From: Longimicrobiales bacterium
Lineage (GTDB): Bacteria; Gemmatimonadota; Gemmatimonadetes; Longimicrobiales; Gaopeijiaceae
NCBI GenBank assembly: GCA_022428035.1
Contig: JAKMDG010000085.1
Location: forward strand, 1 to 13,790
Direction of reading: 5' to 3'
DNA length: 13,790 bases
This document shows positions 1 through 7,318 of this stretch, piece by piece. Every line of letters starts with the position of its first letter. Positions within the stretch are counted from its first letter, which is position 1. Made by a program: the position numbers and the translations under genes. The notes beneath the pieces were generated by a model. That model saw nothing but the letters and a program-made list of their open reading frames with translations. It had not been told where the DNA came from and searched no databases.

Positions 1-1099
1 GGTTCACGTTGCCGACGAGGATCGAATACTCGGTCTGATCTCCGCTTTCTCCGCCGACAGCGGTGAGCATGATCGGGTCGCCGGCGCGCAGGCGTGCTAC
101 GTGCGCAGCGGCAAGAGGTATCACGGCCTCGATCGACACGCCCGAACCAGCGGCTCCAGTCCACAAGACATCCGGGGCCGTGATCTCGCCAAAGTGCACG
201 ACGTAGCGTGTCTCGGTCCCCAGCGGTTCAGGCAGAGCCGCTCGGAGACTGAGAGCAGGGGCGACTGCCAGATCAGGGTGGTCGAATGTCAGCCCGATGG
301 AGTCGTTGATCGCCTCGTATCCGGCGAGCTCCTCGGCCGACGCGTCCTCTCGATTCACGAACAAGGGAGAGAACGACAGGGACACCGCCACATTACCCAC
401 TCTCGCGTACCCGATGGTACGGCCACCACCAAGCTGACCATCCGCGTTAGGCTGGAGCGGGCCCGGTACGGTCCACGGTCGACTCTCCTGGATTTCCCAA
501 ACCGACTCGCCGGCGTCGACGAAGCGGAAGTCCGCCGCCTCTCCCGCCGGGAGCCCGGCCTGATCGCAGATTGCCCCCGACGCGTCGGCACAGGCGTCCT
601 GCACTGCGCTACGAACGAAAATCGCGCCATCACACGGCCCGGCGGACTGAATCAGATCCGCGTTGGCGGTCAGCACACTATCAGCCTGAGCCTGGAGCGA
701 GGTGAGAGCCTGTGCCACCAAATTCTTGATCGTCTCCCGGCCGGCCTGTCGCTCGGCCTGGAGTTGTTCGTCCTCGGTGGTCAGGTACCGTTGCGCGAGG
801 GCTGCATCCGTGGTGAACCAGTCACGGACCATACCCTCGGTTGGGTCCGTTCCGTCAAAGGGCTCGAGACCACTCCGATCCTCCAGCGCCACGGCCTCCC
901 CGATCTGACGAAGTCTCGTGCCGCGCCTGACAAGGGGCTCAAGCGTCTGGTCCAGCACGGCGATCCCCGCCAAAGTGCCGACGCAGATCCGGGAGCGTTC
1001 CAACTCGATTTCGGCCAGCCGACTGGGGATTGCGTCGACTTGAGCGGTCGCAGCCGCGGGAACGATCGTGATGAACGCAGCGAGCGCCAAGATGCGCAC
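1..1099 (-). CDS. Exported protein of unknown function, 3' end cut by window edge
   Basis: I do not recognise this family. The minus-strand frame is open for 366 codons from a GTG at 1097-1099 to the left edge, so the C-terminus is missing. The start is supported by a GGAGAGG ribosome-binding site five bases upstream. There is no ATG near it in frame. Residues 1-19 form a signal peptide (hydrophobic core, then ATA before Gln20), so the mature protein should lie in the periplasm or at the cell surface. Residues 25-150 look helical and charged, with a likely coiled-coil stretch at 105-150. Residues 225-366 look beta-rich. Four cysteines (39, 156, 170, 178) could form two disulfides, fitting export. 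It lies 163 bases downstream of the Asp-box gene on the same strand, so co-transcription is possible but not shown. A longer plus-strand ORF over the same bases looks like a shadow: the minus frame alone has a ribosome-binding site, a signal peptide and sensible composition. Confidence 0.75.
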   Translation of the reverse strand, partial: MRILALAAFITIVPAAATAQVDAIPSRLAEIELERSRICVGTLAGIAVLDQTLEPLVRRGTRLRQIGEAVALEDRSGLEPFDGTDPTEGMVRDWFTTDAALAQRYLTTEDEQLQAERQAGRETIKNLVAQALTSLQAQADSVLTANADLIQSAGPCDGAIFVRSAVQDACADASGAICDQAGLPAGEAADFRFVDAGESVWEIQESRPWTVPGPLQPNADGQLGGGRTIGYARVGNVAVSLSFSPLFVNREDASAEELAGYEAINDSIGLTFDHPDLAVAPALSLRAALPEPLGTETRYVVHFGEITAPDVLWTGAAGSGVSIEAVIPLAAAHVARLRAGDPIMLTAVGGESGDQTEYSILVGNVN

Positions 1100-1174
1100 G
1101 AGAACCTCTCCGATGGGGTGACGAGTCTGGACGTCGCGCACAGCCTGCGGTCGTGCACGGTTGTCTTACCAGTA

Positions 1175-1204
1175 GCGCGGGTCGGGGTTTCCCTCGATCC
1201 GCGC
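1175..1204 (+). other. 13-bp hairpin between two minus-strand genes
   Basis: Read on the plus strand, arms 1175-1187 and 1192-1204 pair along all 13 positions (11 Watson-Crick, two G-U) around a TTTC loop. Read on the minus strand, the two G-U pairs become A-C mismatches and the loop becomes GAAA, a GNRA tetraloop. It lies between the stop of the Asp-box gene (1263) and the start of the exported gene (1099). It could therefore be part of the leader of the latter or a read-through attenuator. No T-run follows it on either strand, so it is not a standard intrinsic terminator. Its function is unknown. Confidence 0.4.
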
Positions 1205-1262
1205 TGACCTGACGGACGAGCCTGCTCGCTCGCCCTATAGGATAAAGAAAGGCACCGCGCCC

Positions 1263-4200
1263 TCAGTCACTGATGAGCGGATTCAGTCCTCGATCCCTCA
1301 GGAGCTGATTGAATTCAGCGAGTTCACGCTCAAGCAGTGCGTCGAGGTCCGCACGAGCGCTCATCAGAATATTCCGGAGTAGCACGTGGACCTCACGATG
1401 CTGGTCCGTGGGCCGGAAATCGGCGCTGCGCACGCCATTCGCGAGATGTCTCAGCTTCCCGGTGACCTTCGCCGGATACCGTACGCCGTCCTGGCCAGTG
1501 CCGGTCGATCTGAGTTGAATCAGCTCCTCCTCGATTCCGATCAGGCTCTCATCGAGCGTGTTCGCTCCCCGAACGAGATCCTCCGCTCCCCCTTGGCTAT
1601 CGAGTACGTCGACGAGGTCATAGAGCTGACGCCGAAGCCACTCGATCCGGTTGATGGCGTCGGCTGCGGCGTCGTAGTCGTTGCGGATCTCCGCGAGGAG
1701 CGCGAGCTGTGCCTGGATGTCCTCGGCCGAGCCCTCCGAGGCGGGGTCCTTGAGTACGGTCAGTTCTGCTTGATGCTCCTCACCACCGACGAGTAATGTG
1801 ATCCGATAGCTACCCGGGGGATGACGCAGCGCCATTCCGCTCTGGACTCGGACGCGGTCGGGGCCATAGTCGACCCAGTCCGCATAGAGCGGAGGAACCC
1901 GTCGTTCGATGGATGCACTCTGCTCACCCGAGAAGTCCCAGAAGACGCGATTGACTCCGGCGTCCGTTGGCGCGTCCAGTGTTCGTACCACGGAGCCCCG
2001 GGCGTCTTCGATGACAACGGTGGCCGGCATGCCGGCGAAGGCATCACCGATCCAGTAGTTGATGAACGCGGCGTTCGGTGGATTCTCCCCGGCGCTCATA
2101 TCGATTGTCTGCTGGGCCGGTGTAGTCCGCGGATTGAACCGGTATGCGTCCCGAGGATCGAAGAGGTGTGCCCCGGTCGCGCGCACGTCATCCGTCAGTT
2201 GCTGCAGCGGCGTGATGTCATCCATGATCCAAAAGCCGCGACCGTAGGTGCCCACGACCAGGTCGTTGAAGTGCTCCTGGATGACGAGCCCGTACATGGG
2301 AGCTGCGGGCATATTGTTGACGAGGGGCTGCCACTGGTCCCCGTCATTGAAACTGATGTACACGCGGTTCTCCGTGCCGAGGAAGAGCAGTCCCGGCCGG
2401 ACGGGATCCTCCTGAATGCTCCGCGCAAAGCTCAGCACGTGATCATCGATGCCCTCCGTGATCAGATCCCAGCTCTGCCCGTAGTCGTCCGTTCGATAGA
2501 CGTACGGCGTGAAGTCCCCGACCTGGTGACCTTCCACCGCCAGATACGCTCGGCCGGGATCCCATTTCGAGGCATCGATGCCCCGCACGACGCCGTCGGC
2601 CGGCCAGTTGGGCAGGTTGGCGGTCACATCATCCCACGTCTGCCCGTCATCCTGACTCACGTGGACCTTACCATCGTTTGAGCCAGCATAGAAGACGCCC
2701 TGCTGTGCCGGCGACTCGTCAAAGGCATAGATCACGCAGCAGTACTCGACACCGATGTTATCCGGTGTGAGCCCCCCACTGATCCCTTGACGACTCTTGT
2801 TGTTCGTGGTCAGGTCCGGGCTGATGACGTCCCAGCTTTGGCCCCCGTTACGTGTACGATGCACATGCTGACTCGTCACGTAGATCGTGTTGTTGTCGTG
2901 CGGTGACACGAGCAGTGGAAAGGTCCACTGGAACCGGTACCGGAGATCCTCCGCAGGCCAGCCTCCTGTGCTCTCCGGCCACACCTCGACGTTCCGGAAC
3001 TGTCGGGTCCGATCATCGTACCGCACGACAATGCCGCCGCGTGCGCCCGATCCGGACGCGCTGGACCAGACGATGTCCGGGTTCGTCGGATCAGGACTCG
3101 CGAATCCACTCTCCCCACCGCCCACTGCGTGCCAATCGCCTCTGGGAATTGTTGCTCCGTAAAGCGTGTTACTCGGCCCGCGGTACGACGGACCGTCCTG
3201 CCTGTTTCCGAGCACGTTGTAGGGGATCGCGTTGTCCACGGTCACGTGGTACATCTGCGAGATCGGCAGCTCAACCCGGTGGTAGGTCTCACCACGATTG
3301 TTCGAGATGTGTACGCCCTGGTCGTTGCCGATGATCAGCCGGTCGGCATTGTCAGGGTCGATCCAGAGGTCGTGGTAGTCACCACCGGGCCGCTGAGGCC
3401 CCTCGTGGTTGATGTATGTCAGACCGCCGTCGTAGGAGCGCGAGAGTCCTGCCGTGAGGAAGAACACTTCGTTTTCGTCGTCCGGAAATACACGGCAGTT
3501 GTTGTAGTAGCCGGTCCGGCCGCCCAGATCGCGGCTGAAATTCACCACTTCCCAGTCCGTTCCACCGTTATCGGACCGCCATAGCTCACCGTCCTCCGTC
3601 TCCTGACCATGCCAGGGTACGCCATCGCCGGTCTCGATCAGGGCGTAGACGCGGCGCGAATCGGCTTGCGACATGCAGACGTCGATCTTGCCGACCGGGA
3701 GCGTAGGCAGGCCCCGACCTTCGAACTTCGTCCACGTATCGCCTCCATCCCGCGACATATAGATGCCGGAGCCCGGGCCGCCGCTCTCACGGCCCCATGT
3801 GTTGAAGACGACAGTCCACAGCCCCGCGAAGAGGACTCGCGGGTTGTTGGGGTCCATGATGATGCTGGATGCCCCCGTATTCGCGTCTGCGAAGAGGACG
3901 TGCTCCCAGGTCTCCCCGCCGTCTATGGTCCGGTAGATGCCGCGTTCGGGCTGCGGCCCGTGTGCGTGCCCAAGAGCGCCGATGTAGACGATGTCGGGAT
4001 TTGCGGGATGGATCACGATCCGCGAGACCCGGCCGATCTCATCCAGGCCCATGTGCACGAACGTCTCTCCACCATCCATGGATTTGTACACGCCGTCACC
4101 GATGGTGACGTTCGACCGAATGTGCGGCTCGCCCGTCCCCGCCCAGACGATGGTCGGGTCCGACACCGACACTGCGAGTGCCCCTACGGAGTGGGTGTCC

Positions 4201-4475
4201 TGGTCGTCGAAGACCGGACGCCACGAAATCCCGCCGTCGTCGGTCTTCCACAGGCCTCCCGACGCGGCACCAGCGAAGTACGTCAGCGGGTCACCGACCA
4301 CGCCGGAGACCGATGCGATGCGGTTGCCGACCACGCCGATGTGTCGGTAGTCGAGCGCGTTGAGGAGATCGGGTGTGACGTCCTGTCCGTGCAGCGGAGC
4401 TACGACGAGAGAACTCATGAGGATCAGGATGATCCGTGAGCCAGGGAGCAAGAGTCGAGGAGCGAAGCCGGTCAT
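1263..4475 (-). CDS. Exported sortilin/VPS10-type Asp-box (BNR) beta-propeller protein
   Basis: This 1070-residue protein resembles the bacterial proteins annotated as glycosyl hydrolase BNR repeat or VPS10/sortilin-domain proteins. Residues 1-30 form a signal peptide (basic start, hydrophobic 14-28), so it is exported. I count eleven Asp-box turns of the S/T-x-D/N-x-G-x-T-W/Y/F type, near residues 78, 132, 183, 241, 301, 347, 391, 541, 607, 662 and 708. This fits one or two beta-propellers spanning about 40-750. Residues 765-910 look like a beta-sandwich. Residues 915-1060 are helical and charged, as is usual for the C-terminus of this family. The two segments with tandem Asp boxes (78-395 and 541-715) are separated by a Gly-rich stretch, 420-500. 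No glycosidase catalytic residues can be assigned from sequence alone, so the enzyme label is unsafe. A role in surface protein or carbohydrate binding or degradation is inferred. The ATG start has only a weak ribosome-binding site, and the divergent neighbour starts 181 bases away. Confidence 0.9.
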   Translation of the reverse strand: MTGFAPRLLLPGSRIILILMSSLVVAPLHGQDVTPDLLNALDYRHIGVVGNRIASVSGVVGDPLTYFAGAASGGLWKTDDGGISWRPVFDDQDTHSVGALAVSVSDPTIVWAGTGEPHIRSNVTIGDGVYKSMDGGETFVHMGLDEIGRVSRIVIHPANPDIVYIGALGHAHGPQPERGIYRTIDGGETWEHVLFADANTGASSIIMDPNNPRVLFAGLWTVVFNTWGRESGGPGSGIYMSRDGGDTWTKFEGRGLPTLPVGKIDVCMSQADSRRVYALIETGDGVPWHGQETEDGELWRSDNGGTDWEVVNFSRDLGGRTGYYNNCRVFPDDENEVFFLTAGLSRSYDGGLTYINHEGPQRPGGDYHDLWIDPDNADRLIIGNDQGVHISNNRGETYHRVELPISQMYHVTVDNAIPYNVLGNRQDGPSYRGPSNTLYGATIPRGDWHAVGGGESGFASPDPTNPDIVWSSASGSGARGGIVVRYDDRTRQFRNVEVWPESTGGWPAEDLRYRFQWTFPLLVSPHDNNTIYVTSQHVHRTRNGGQSWDVISPDLTTNNKSRQGISGGLTPDNIGVEYCCVIYAFDESPAQQGVFYAGSNDGKVHVSQDDGQTWDDVTANLPNWPADGVVRGIDASKWDPGRAYLAVEGHQVGDFTPYVYRTDDYGQSWDLITEGIDDHVLSFARSIQEDPVRPGLLFLGTENRVYISFNDGDQWQPLVNNMPAAPMYGLVIQEHFNDLVVGTYGRGFWIMDDITPLQQLTDDVRATGAHLFDPRDAYRFNPRTTPAQQTIDMSAGENPPNAAFINYWIGDAFAGMPATVVIEDARGSVVRTLDAPTDAGVNRVFWDFSGEQSASIERRVPPLYADWVDYGPDRVRVQSGMALRHPPGSYRITLLVGGEEHQAELTVLKDPASEGSAEDIQAQLALLAEIRNDYDAAADAINRIEWLRRQLYDLVDVLDSQGGAEDLVRGANTLDESLIGIEEELIQLRSTGTGQDGVRYPAKVTGKLRHLANGVRSADFRPTDQHREVHVLLRNILMSARADLDALLERELAEFNQLLRDRGLNPLISD

Positions 4476-4589
4476 GTGATCTCGTGTGTTACCGGGAGCA
4501 GTGGCTCAGATGCGGGAGCTCAATCAATTGGCGGATCCGTCTGAGGGGTCGCAAGCTGATGGCGAGGTACAGGCCGTGAATCGGCCGGC

Positions 4590-4615
4590 GCAACCTTTTT
4601 CCCCGTGTTCTCGTC
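4590..4615 (+). promoter_or_regulatory. Candidate ECF-sigma promoter for the acidic coiled-coil gene
   Basis: The sequence GCAACCTTTTT at 4590-4600 and CGTC at 4612-4615 match the usual ECF-sigma layout of an AAC-containing -35 element and a CGTC -10 element, with 17 bases between AAC and CGTC. Transcription would start near 4622, leaving a leader of about 35 bases before the ATG at 4657. ECF sigma factors commonly control envelope-stress genes, and the downstream product is a predicted membrane-anchored protein. No sigma factor is encoded in the window, so the regulator is unknown. The match is by eye to a short, degenerate consensus. Confidence 0.4.
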
Positions 4616-4656
4616 AGAGTAGGTACAGGGATGGATTTCACGGGGGGAGAGAGGAT

Positions 4657-5502
4657 ATGTACCAGTTCCGCACGGACGCACTTTCCGTAGCACTGATCGC
4701 CGGCGGAGCGGCTTTTGCAGGTGGCGCGACCCTGCTGATGGCCAGCTCCGGAACAGAGGCCGCCGAGGCGAGTGAATGCTCGCACCTCGTGTCGCACACT
4801 CAGATCGAGCAGCGCGTTGTGGTGTCTGTGGGTGGGGACGCCAACGCGTTCGTAGTCACCCCGGGTATGACAGGGCGAGCGGAGGAATGTGCACCTGTCG
4901 CGCACCTTGCGGATGTGAGCATCGAGCGCGTTCAGGCGCAGGTACAGGAGGCGATGGCGCGGGCTGAGCAAGTGCAGGAGCGTGCCCGCGAGCGCGCGCT
5001 CCGCGCGAACGACCGCACGCACAGAGTAGCCGAACGGATCGCAAGGGCTCAGGAGCGCCAGCAACGTGCCCGCGAGCGCGTCGGCTTCGATCAGGACTTC
5101 GACTTCGATTTCGACTTCAACTTCGACGATTTGGAATTCGACGTCGAGTTCGACGGTGAAACGCTCGTGATCGACCTCGAAAGCATGGAGGATTTCACGA
5201 TCGACATGCGCGGGCTCGAGTCCGAGATGGAAGAACTTGGGCGTGAACTCGAGCGGGAATTCGGTGAGCTCGAGAAGGAGCTTGAGTTCGAGATGGGTGA
5301 CCTGGAGCGTGAGCTCGAAGGTCTCGGCCGTGAACTTGAAGCCCAGTTTGGCGATCTCGAACGTGACTTCGGTGACGCCGGGTGGGAGGAACTCTCATCC
5401 GAGGAGCGTGACCAGATCGAGCGTCGTGTCGAGGAAGCGATGCGCACGCTGCAGGACCGGCTGTCGCGGATCGGCGATCGTTCGCCGGGGGGCTCCTTCT
5501 AG
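4657..5502 (+). CDS. Membrane-anchored acidic coiled-coil protein with an Asp/Phe alternating tract
   Basis: I do not recognise a named family. The frame is open from 4486, but the ATG at 4657 is preferred: GGGGGGAG lies seven bases upstream and the N-terminus is then a clean signal anchor. The product has 281 residues. Residues 8-30 are hydrophobic (signal peptide or membrane anchor). Residues 40-88 are a small domain with Cys41 and Cys78. Residues 90-141 are an Arg/Glu/Ala/Gln helix with strong coiled-coil character. Residues 147-167 alternate Asp and Phe, then Glu/Asp and Phe/Val, the pattern of an amphipathic acidic beta strand. Residues 187-240 are a Glu-rich heptad array (units such as GRELERE and FGELEKE). 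Residues 245-270 are a further helix. The order basic helix, acidic strand, acidic helix suggests intramolecular or oligomeric pairing. A likely ECF promoter precedes it and a strong hairpin follows, so it is probably monocistronic. A role in envelope stress, metal binding or scaffolding is only a guess. Confidence 0.85.
   Translation: MYQFRTDALSVALIAGGAAFAGGATLLMASSGTEAAEASECSHLVSHTQIEQRVVVSVGGDANAFVVTPGMTGRAEECAPVAHLADVSIERVQAQVQEAMARAEQVQERARERALRANDRTHRVAERIARAQERQQRARERVGFDQDFDFDFDFNFDDLEFDVEFDGETLVIDLESMEDFTIDMRGLESEMEELGRELEREFGELEKELEFEMGDLERELEGLGRELEAQFGDLERDFGDAGWEELSSEERDQIERRVEEAMRTLQDRLSRIGDRSPGGSF
5095..5124 (+). repeat. Five tandem GACTTC-type hexamers inside the acidic gene
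   Basis: Five consecutive hexamers read GACTTC, GACTTC, GATTTC, GACTTC, AACTTC and encode Asp-Phe four times and then Asn-Phe. The two pure copies and the single-base variants look like a slipped-strand expansion followed by drift. The hexamer unit keeps the reading frame, so copy number could vary between strains without breaking the protein. The following 5125-5166 bases continue the same amino-acid pattern with more diverged DNA. Confidence 0.75.
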
Positions 5503-5541
5503 GACGTTCCCTGGACCGGCGAGCGCCGGACGATCATCCAT

Positions 5542-5573
5542 CGAAGGGCCGGGCCAGAAGGTCCGGCCCTTCG
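5542..5573 (+). terminator. Strong 14-bp hairpin after the acidic coiled-coil gene
   Basis: Arms 5542-5555 and 5560-5573 pair over 14 positions with a single G-U pair and an AGAA loop. It begins 40 bases after the stop codon at 5502. A weaker 5-bp hairpin (5516-5529) sits between them. There is no clear T-run downstream, but such strong GC-rich stems after stop codons are common in high-GC bacteria, where they end transcription or protect the 3' end. It probably also insulates the permease remnant downstream. Confidence 0.6.
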
Positions 5574-5673
5574 TGCATGCTCCTCTGGGTATCACCGAGC
5601 CTCACCGGTGAGGACCGCCGCAGTGCACGCTATGCAGAACACGATACTGGTTTGAACCAACCGGCACGTCGGA

Positions 5674-6176
5674 GGCGAGGTCGGAATTGACAGCAATGCG
5701 GCCATGTTCCGCGAGGTGAACGGAGTGGTGCTCAAGCCGCTCCCATTCGAGAATCCAGCAGGCCCGGTTGGAATCTGGCACACTGCACCCGGGCTCAATT
5801 TCGACGAGGCTAACCAGTCGCTGCCGATGCTCGGTGTGCCACCCCTCCCATTCGACGAGGGCGAGGTGTTCATGGGCAACTACAGTGATCACGGAATCGG
5901 ACGCCTCCGGACGGATGCGACCGTTGCGCAGGCGAATGCCGATGTGGCGCGGATGGTACCCACCGCGATCGAGCGGTCCCCGGGGGGACTGACCCTTGGG
6001 ATGCTTGAGGAGCCTCGTTTTGGCGGACTCATCCGGCCGCTGCAAGAGGACGTTGCGGGTGATGTCGGTTCGGTGCTGTGGCTGTCGCACTTGACGCGAT
6101 CACCTTGCTGGCGAGCTATGTACCCGCGAGAAAAGCGTCGAGCGTGGGTCCGGTGGAGGCGCTTCGATTCGACTGA
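5674..6176 (+). pseudogene. Collapsed remnant of an ADOP-type (MacB/FtsX-like) ABC permease
   Basis: The translated bases read as separate pieces of one large permease of about 800 residues, joined by deletions. Up to about 5820 there is the N-terminal block after TM1 (VNGVVLKPLPFENP, then VGIWHTAPGLNFDEANQS). This jumps to LPMLGVPPL at 5821-5847, which in intact relatives lies much later in the periplasmic domain. It jumps again to the block from 5848 (GEVFMGNYSDHGIGRLR, then the region ending GDVGSVLW), which normally precedes TM2. Near 6081 it changes frame to AVALDAITLLASYVPARKASS and VGPVEALRFD, then TGA at 6174-6176, which is the normal C-terminal tail. Only about 165 codons remain and the core membrane segments are gone. 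No credible start or ribosome-binding site is seen, and the first block is itself diverged. The first two junctions keep the frame and the last does not. The comparison is with remembered family sequences, so the deletion edges are approximate. Confidence 0.8.
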
Positions 6177-6179
6177 TGA

Positions 6180-6216
6180 GGGAGGGCGCGGGGCCTCCAG
6201 CCTCGTGCCCTCTCCC
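6180..6216. terminator. Possible bidirectional hairpin between converging units
   Basis: Arms 6180-6187 and 6207-6216 can pair over eight positions with a two-base bulge. The hairpin lies between the end of the permease remnant (6176) and the stop of the convergent minus-strand gene (6261), where a shared terminator would be expected. The loop is long (19 bases) and no T-run follows on either strand, so support is weak. Apart from this, 6177-6260 holds nothing I can identify. Confidence 0.25.
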
Positions 6217-6260
6217 CCAGGATTCGGTGTAAGCTCGGCGCAGCCTTCAGTCTTGGCTCG

Positions 6261-7298
6261 TCAACGGCCCTCGTCGCGCTCCTGCGAGCGGGCTCCGCTG
6301 AGGACGTTCTCGAGGGCATAGTTGGCTTCGTGGCAGGCGTACTCGTATAGCAGACCGTCCAGCCGGTTGAAGGGCATTTCTCCGCCGATCGGGGTGGTCA
6401 ATATCTCGGGATCCTCGACGGTGAATTCGTAGTTGAGTTGATGATCCGAGGGTCGGGTGATCCGCTCAATCACACGCACGGATTCCGAGGGCACGAAGCG
6501 GGCTGCCGAGCCCGCGAAGACCCACTGGTCGGGACGGATGTTCGTCGTCTCCACGACCAGCGTATCACCTGCCCAGTGCCCCCAGGAGTCGCCCATCCAC
6601 GGCCTCACGTGTTGCGGCAGACGCCGGGGCTCCCCCATCTGAACGATGCGTACATCGTGCACCATCTCGGTCATGATCATGATCGCGCCGGGCGTCTGCA
6701 CGATCGTGTAATTGTTGTTATAGAAGTAGTTCGGGAGCATCGGCGGACCGCCGTTCGATCCAAACGACATGATGCACCGCTCAGAGAGTGGCCGATTCTC
6801 CGGGTTATCGTACTGGTCGAATTGGCGTGTGAACGTCAGTCGTTCTCGCGATTGTCGCTGCCCCTCTTCGGTGAGTGCCGGCCGCTGCCCGTCGGCGGGG
6901 ACGGTGATCAGTGATCCCCGCGGTTCGCCGTTGAACCAGGCGACGCGGTTACCGGCGTCGATGAAGAAGTAGTTGTAGCCGCCGACTCCCCCGGCGGCTC
7001 CGGTCGAACCGTCGCCGCCCACGGGGGGTGCTTCGCGGTCAGGATCACTGGGTTGCGCCTCCGCTTCGATGAGGCTCTGACGCCGGCCCTCCATCGTCAC
7101 GATCTGCTCGGGATCCAGAACGAGCGGCCGACCCTCAGCTCGTAGGATCGGCGTCATCGTCGCGTTGCTCCAGTTGCCCTGAAAGTCGGGGGTCCCATCC
7201 GCAAGACGTGGCACGGTCCAGCCCGGCAGGGAGGCGGGCGGCGCCTGCGCACTGAGCAGGGTCGGGAGCGCGATCGCTACAACGATACTGAGCGCCAT
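6261..7298 (-). CDS. Exported protein of unknown function, second gene of the GGT-like unit
   Basis: This 345-residue protein belongs to a large uncharacterised exported family that I associate with Acidobacteriota and Gemmatimonadota. Its marks are a PDFQGNWSNATMTP motif (37-50), Cys175 in LSERC, QTPGAIMIMTEMVHDVR (201-217), a W-G-H-W-x-G-D-T-L-V-V-E block (239-250) and YEYACHE (318-324) near the C-terminus. Residues 1-18 are a hydrophobic signal peptide. The frame also has a TTG at 7361, inside the upstream gene. I chose the ATG at 7298 because it has GGGG upstream and leaves a 20-base gap instead of a 43-base overlap, although the longer form would give a more basic signal peptide. Residues 94-107 are a Gly-rich loop. 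It follows the glutamyltransferase-like gene on the same strand and is probably translated from the same mRNA. No enzymatic activity can be assigned. Recurring W, H and Cys residues suggest a binding or catalytic pocket, but that is speculation. Confidence 0.85.
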   Translation of the reverse strand: MALSIVVAIALPTLLSAQAPPASLPGWTVPRLADGTPDFQGNWSNATMTPILRAEGRPLVLDPEQIVTMEGRRQSLIEAEAQPSDPDREAPPVGGDGSTGAAGGVGGYNYFFIDAGNRVAWFNGEPRGSLITVPADGQRPALTEEGQRQSRERLTFTRQFDQYDNPENRPLSERCIMSFGSNGGPPMLPNYFYNNNYTIVQTPGAIMIMTEMVHDVRIVQMGEPRRLPQHVRPWMGDSWGHWAGDTLVVETTNIRPDQWVFAGSAARFVPSESVRVIERITRPSDHQLNYEFTVEDPEILTTPIGGEMPFNRLDGLLYEYACHEANYALENVLSGARSQERDEGR

Positions 7299-7318
7299 GG
7301 CGACCCCGAACCGAGACC

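Noticed and set aside
101..1207. 368-codon plus-strand open frame
   Set aside because: It is antisense to the minus-strand frame with a GTG start, strong ribosome-binding site and signal peptide; its product is Arg/Gly/Asp-rich with no domain, typical of a GC-rich shadow.
1239..1262. Possible intrinsic terminator just after the Asp-box gene (minus strand)
   Set aside because: Only a 4-bp stem including a G-U pair with a three-base loop precedes the TTTCTTT tract; too weak to call.
1821..4439. Several long plus-strand frames (1821-2681, 3129-3584, 3609-4439)
   Set aside because: All lie antisense to the Asp-box gene, which has eleven matching repeats and a signal peptide; the antisense products show no family features.
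5590..6320. An intact new small protein at 5704-6321
   Set aside because: The residues match separated blocks of a much longer permease, and the true C-terminal block continues in a different frame; the last part of the long frame is meaningless read-through.
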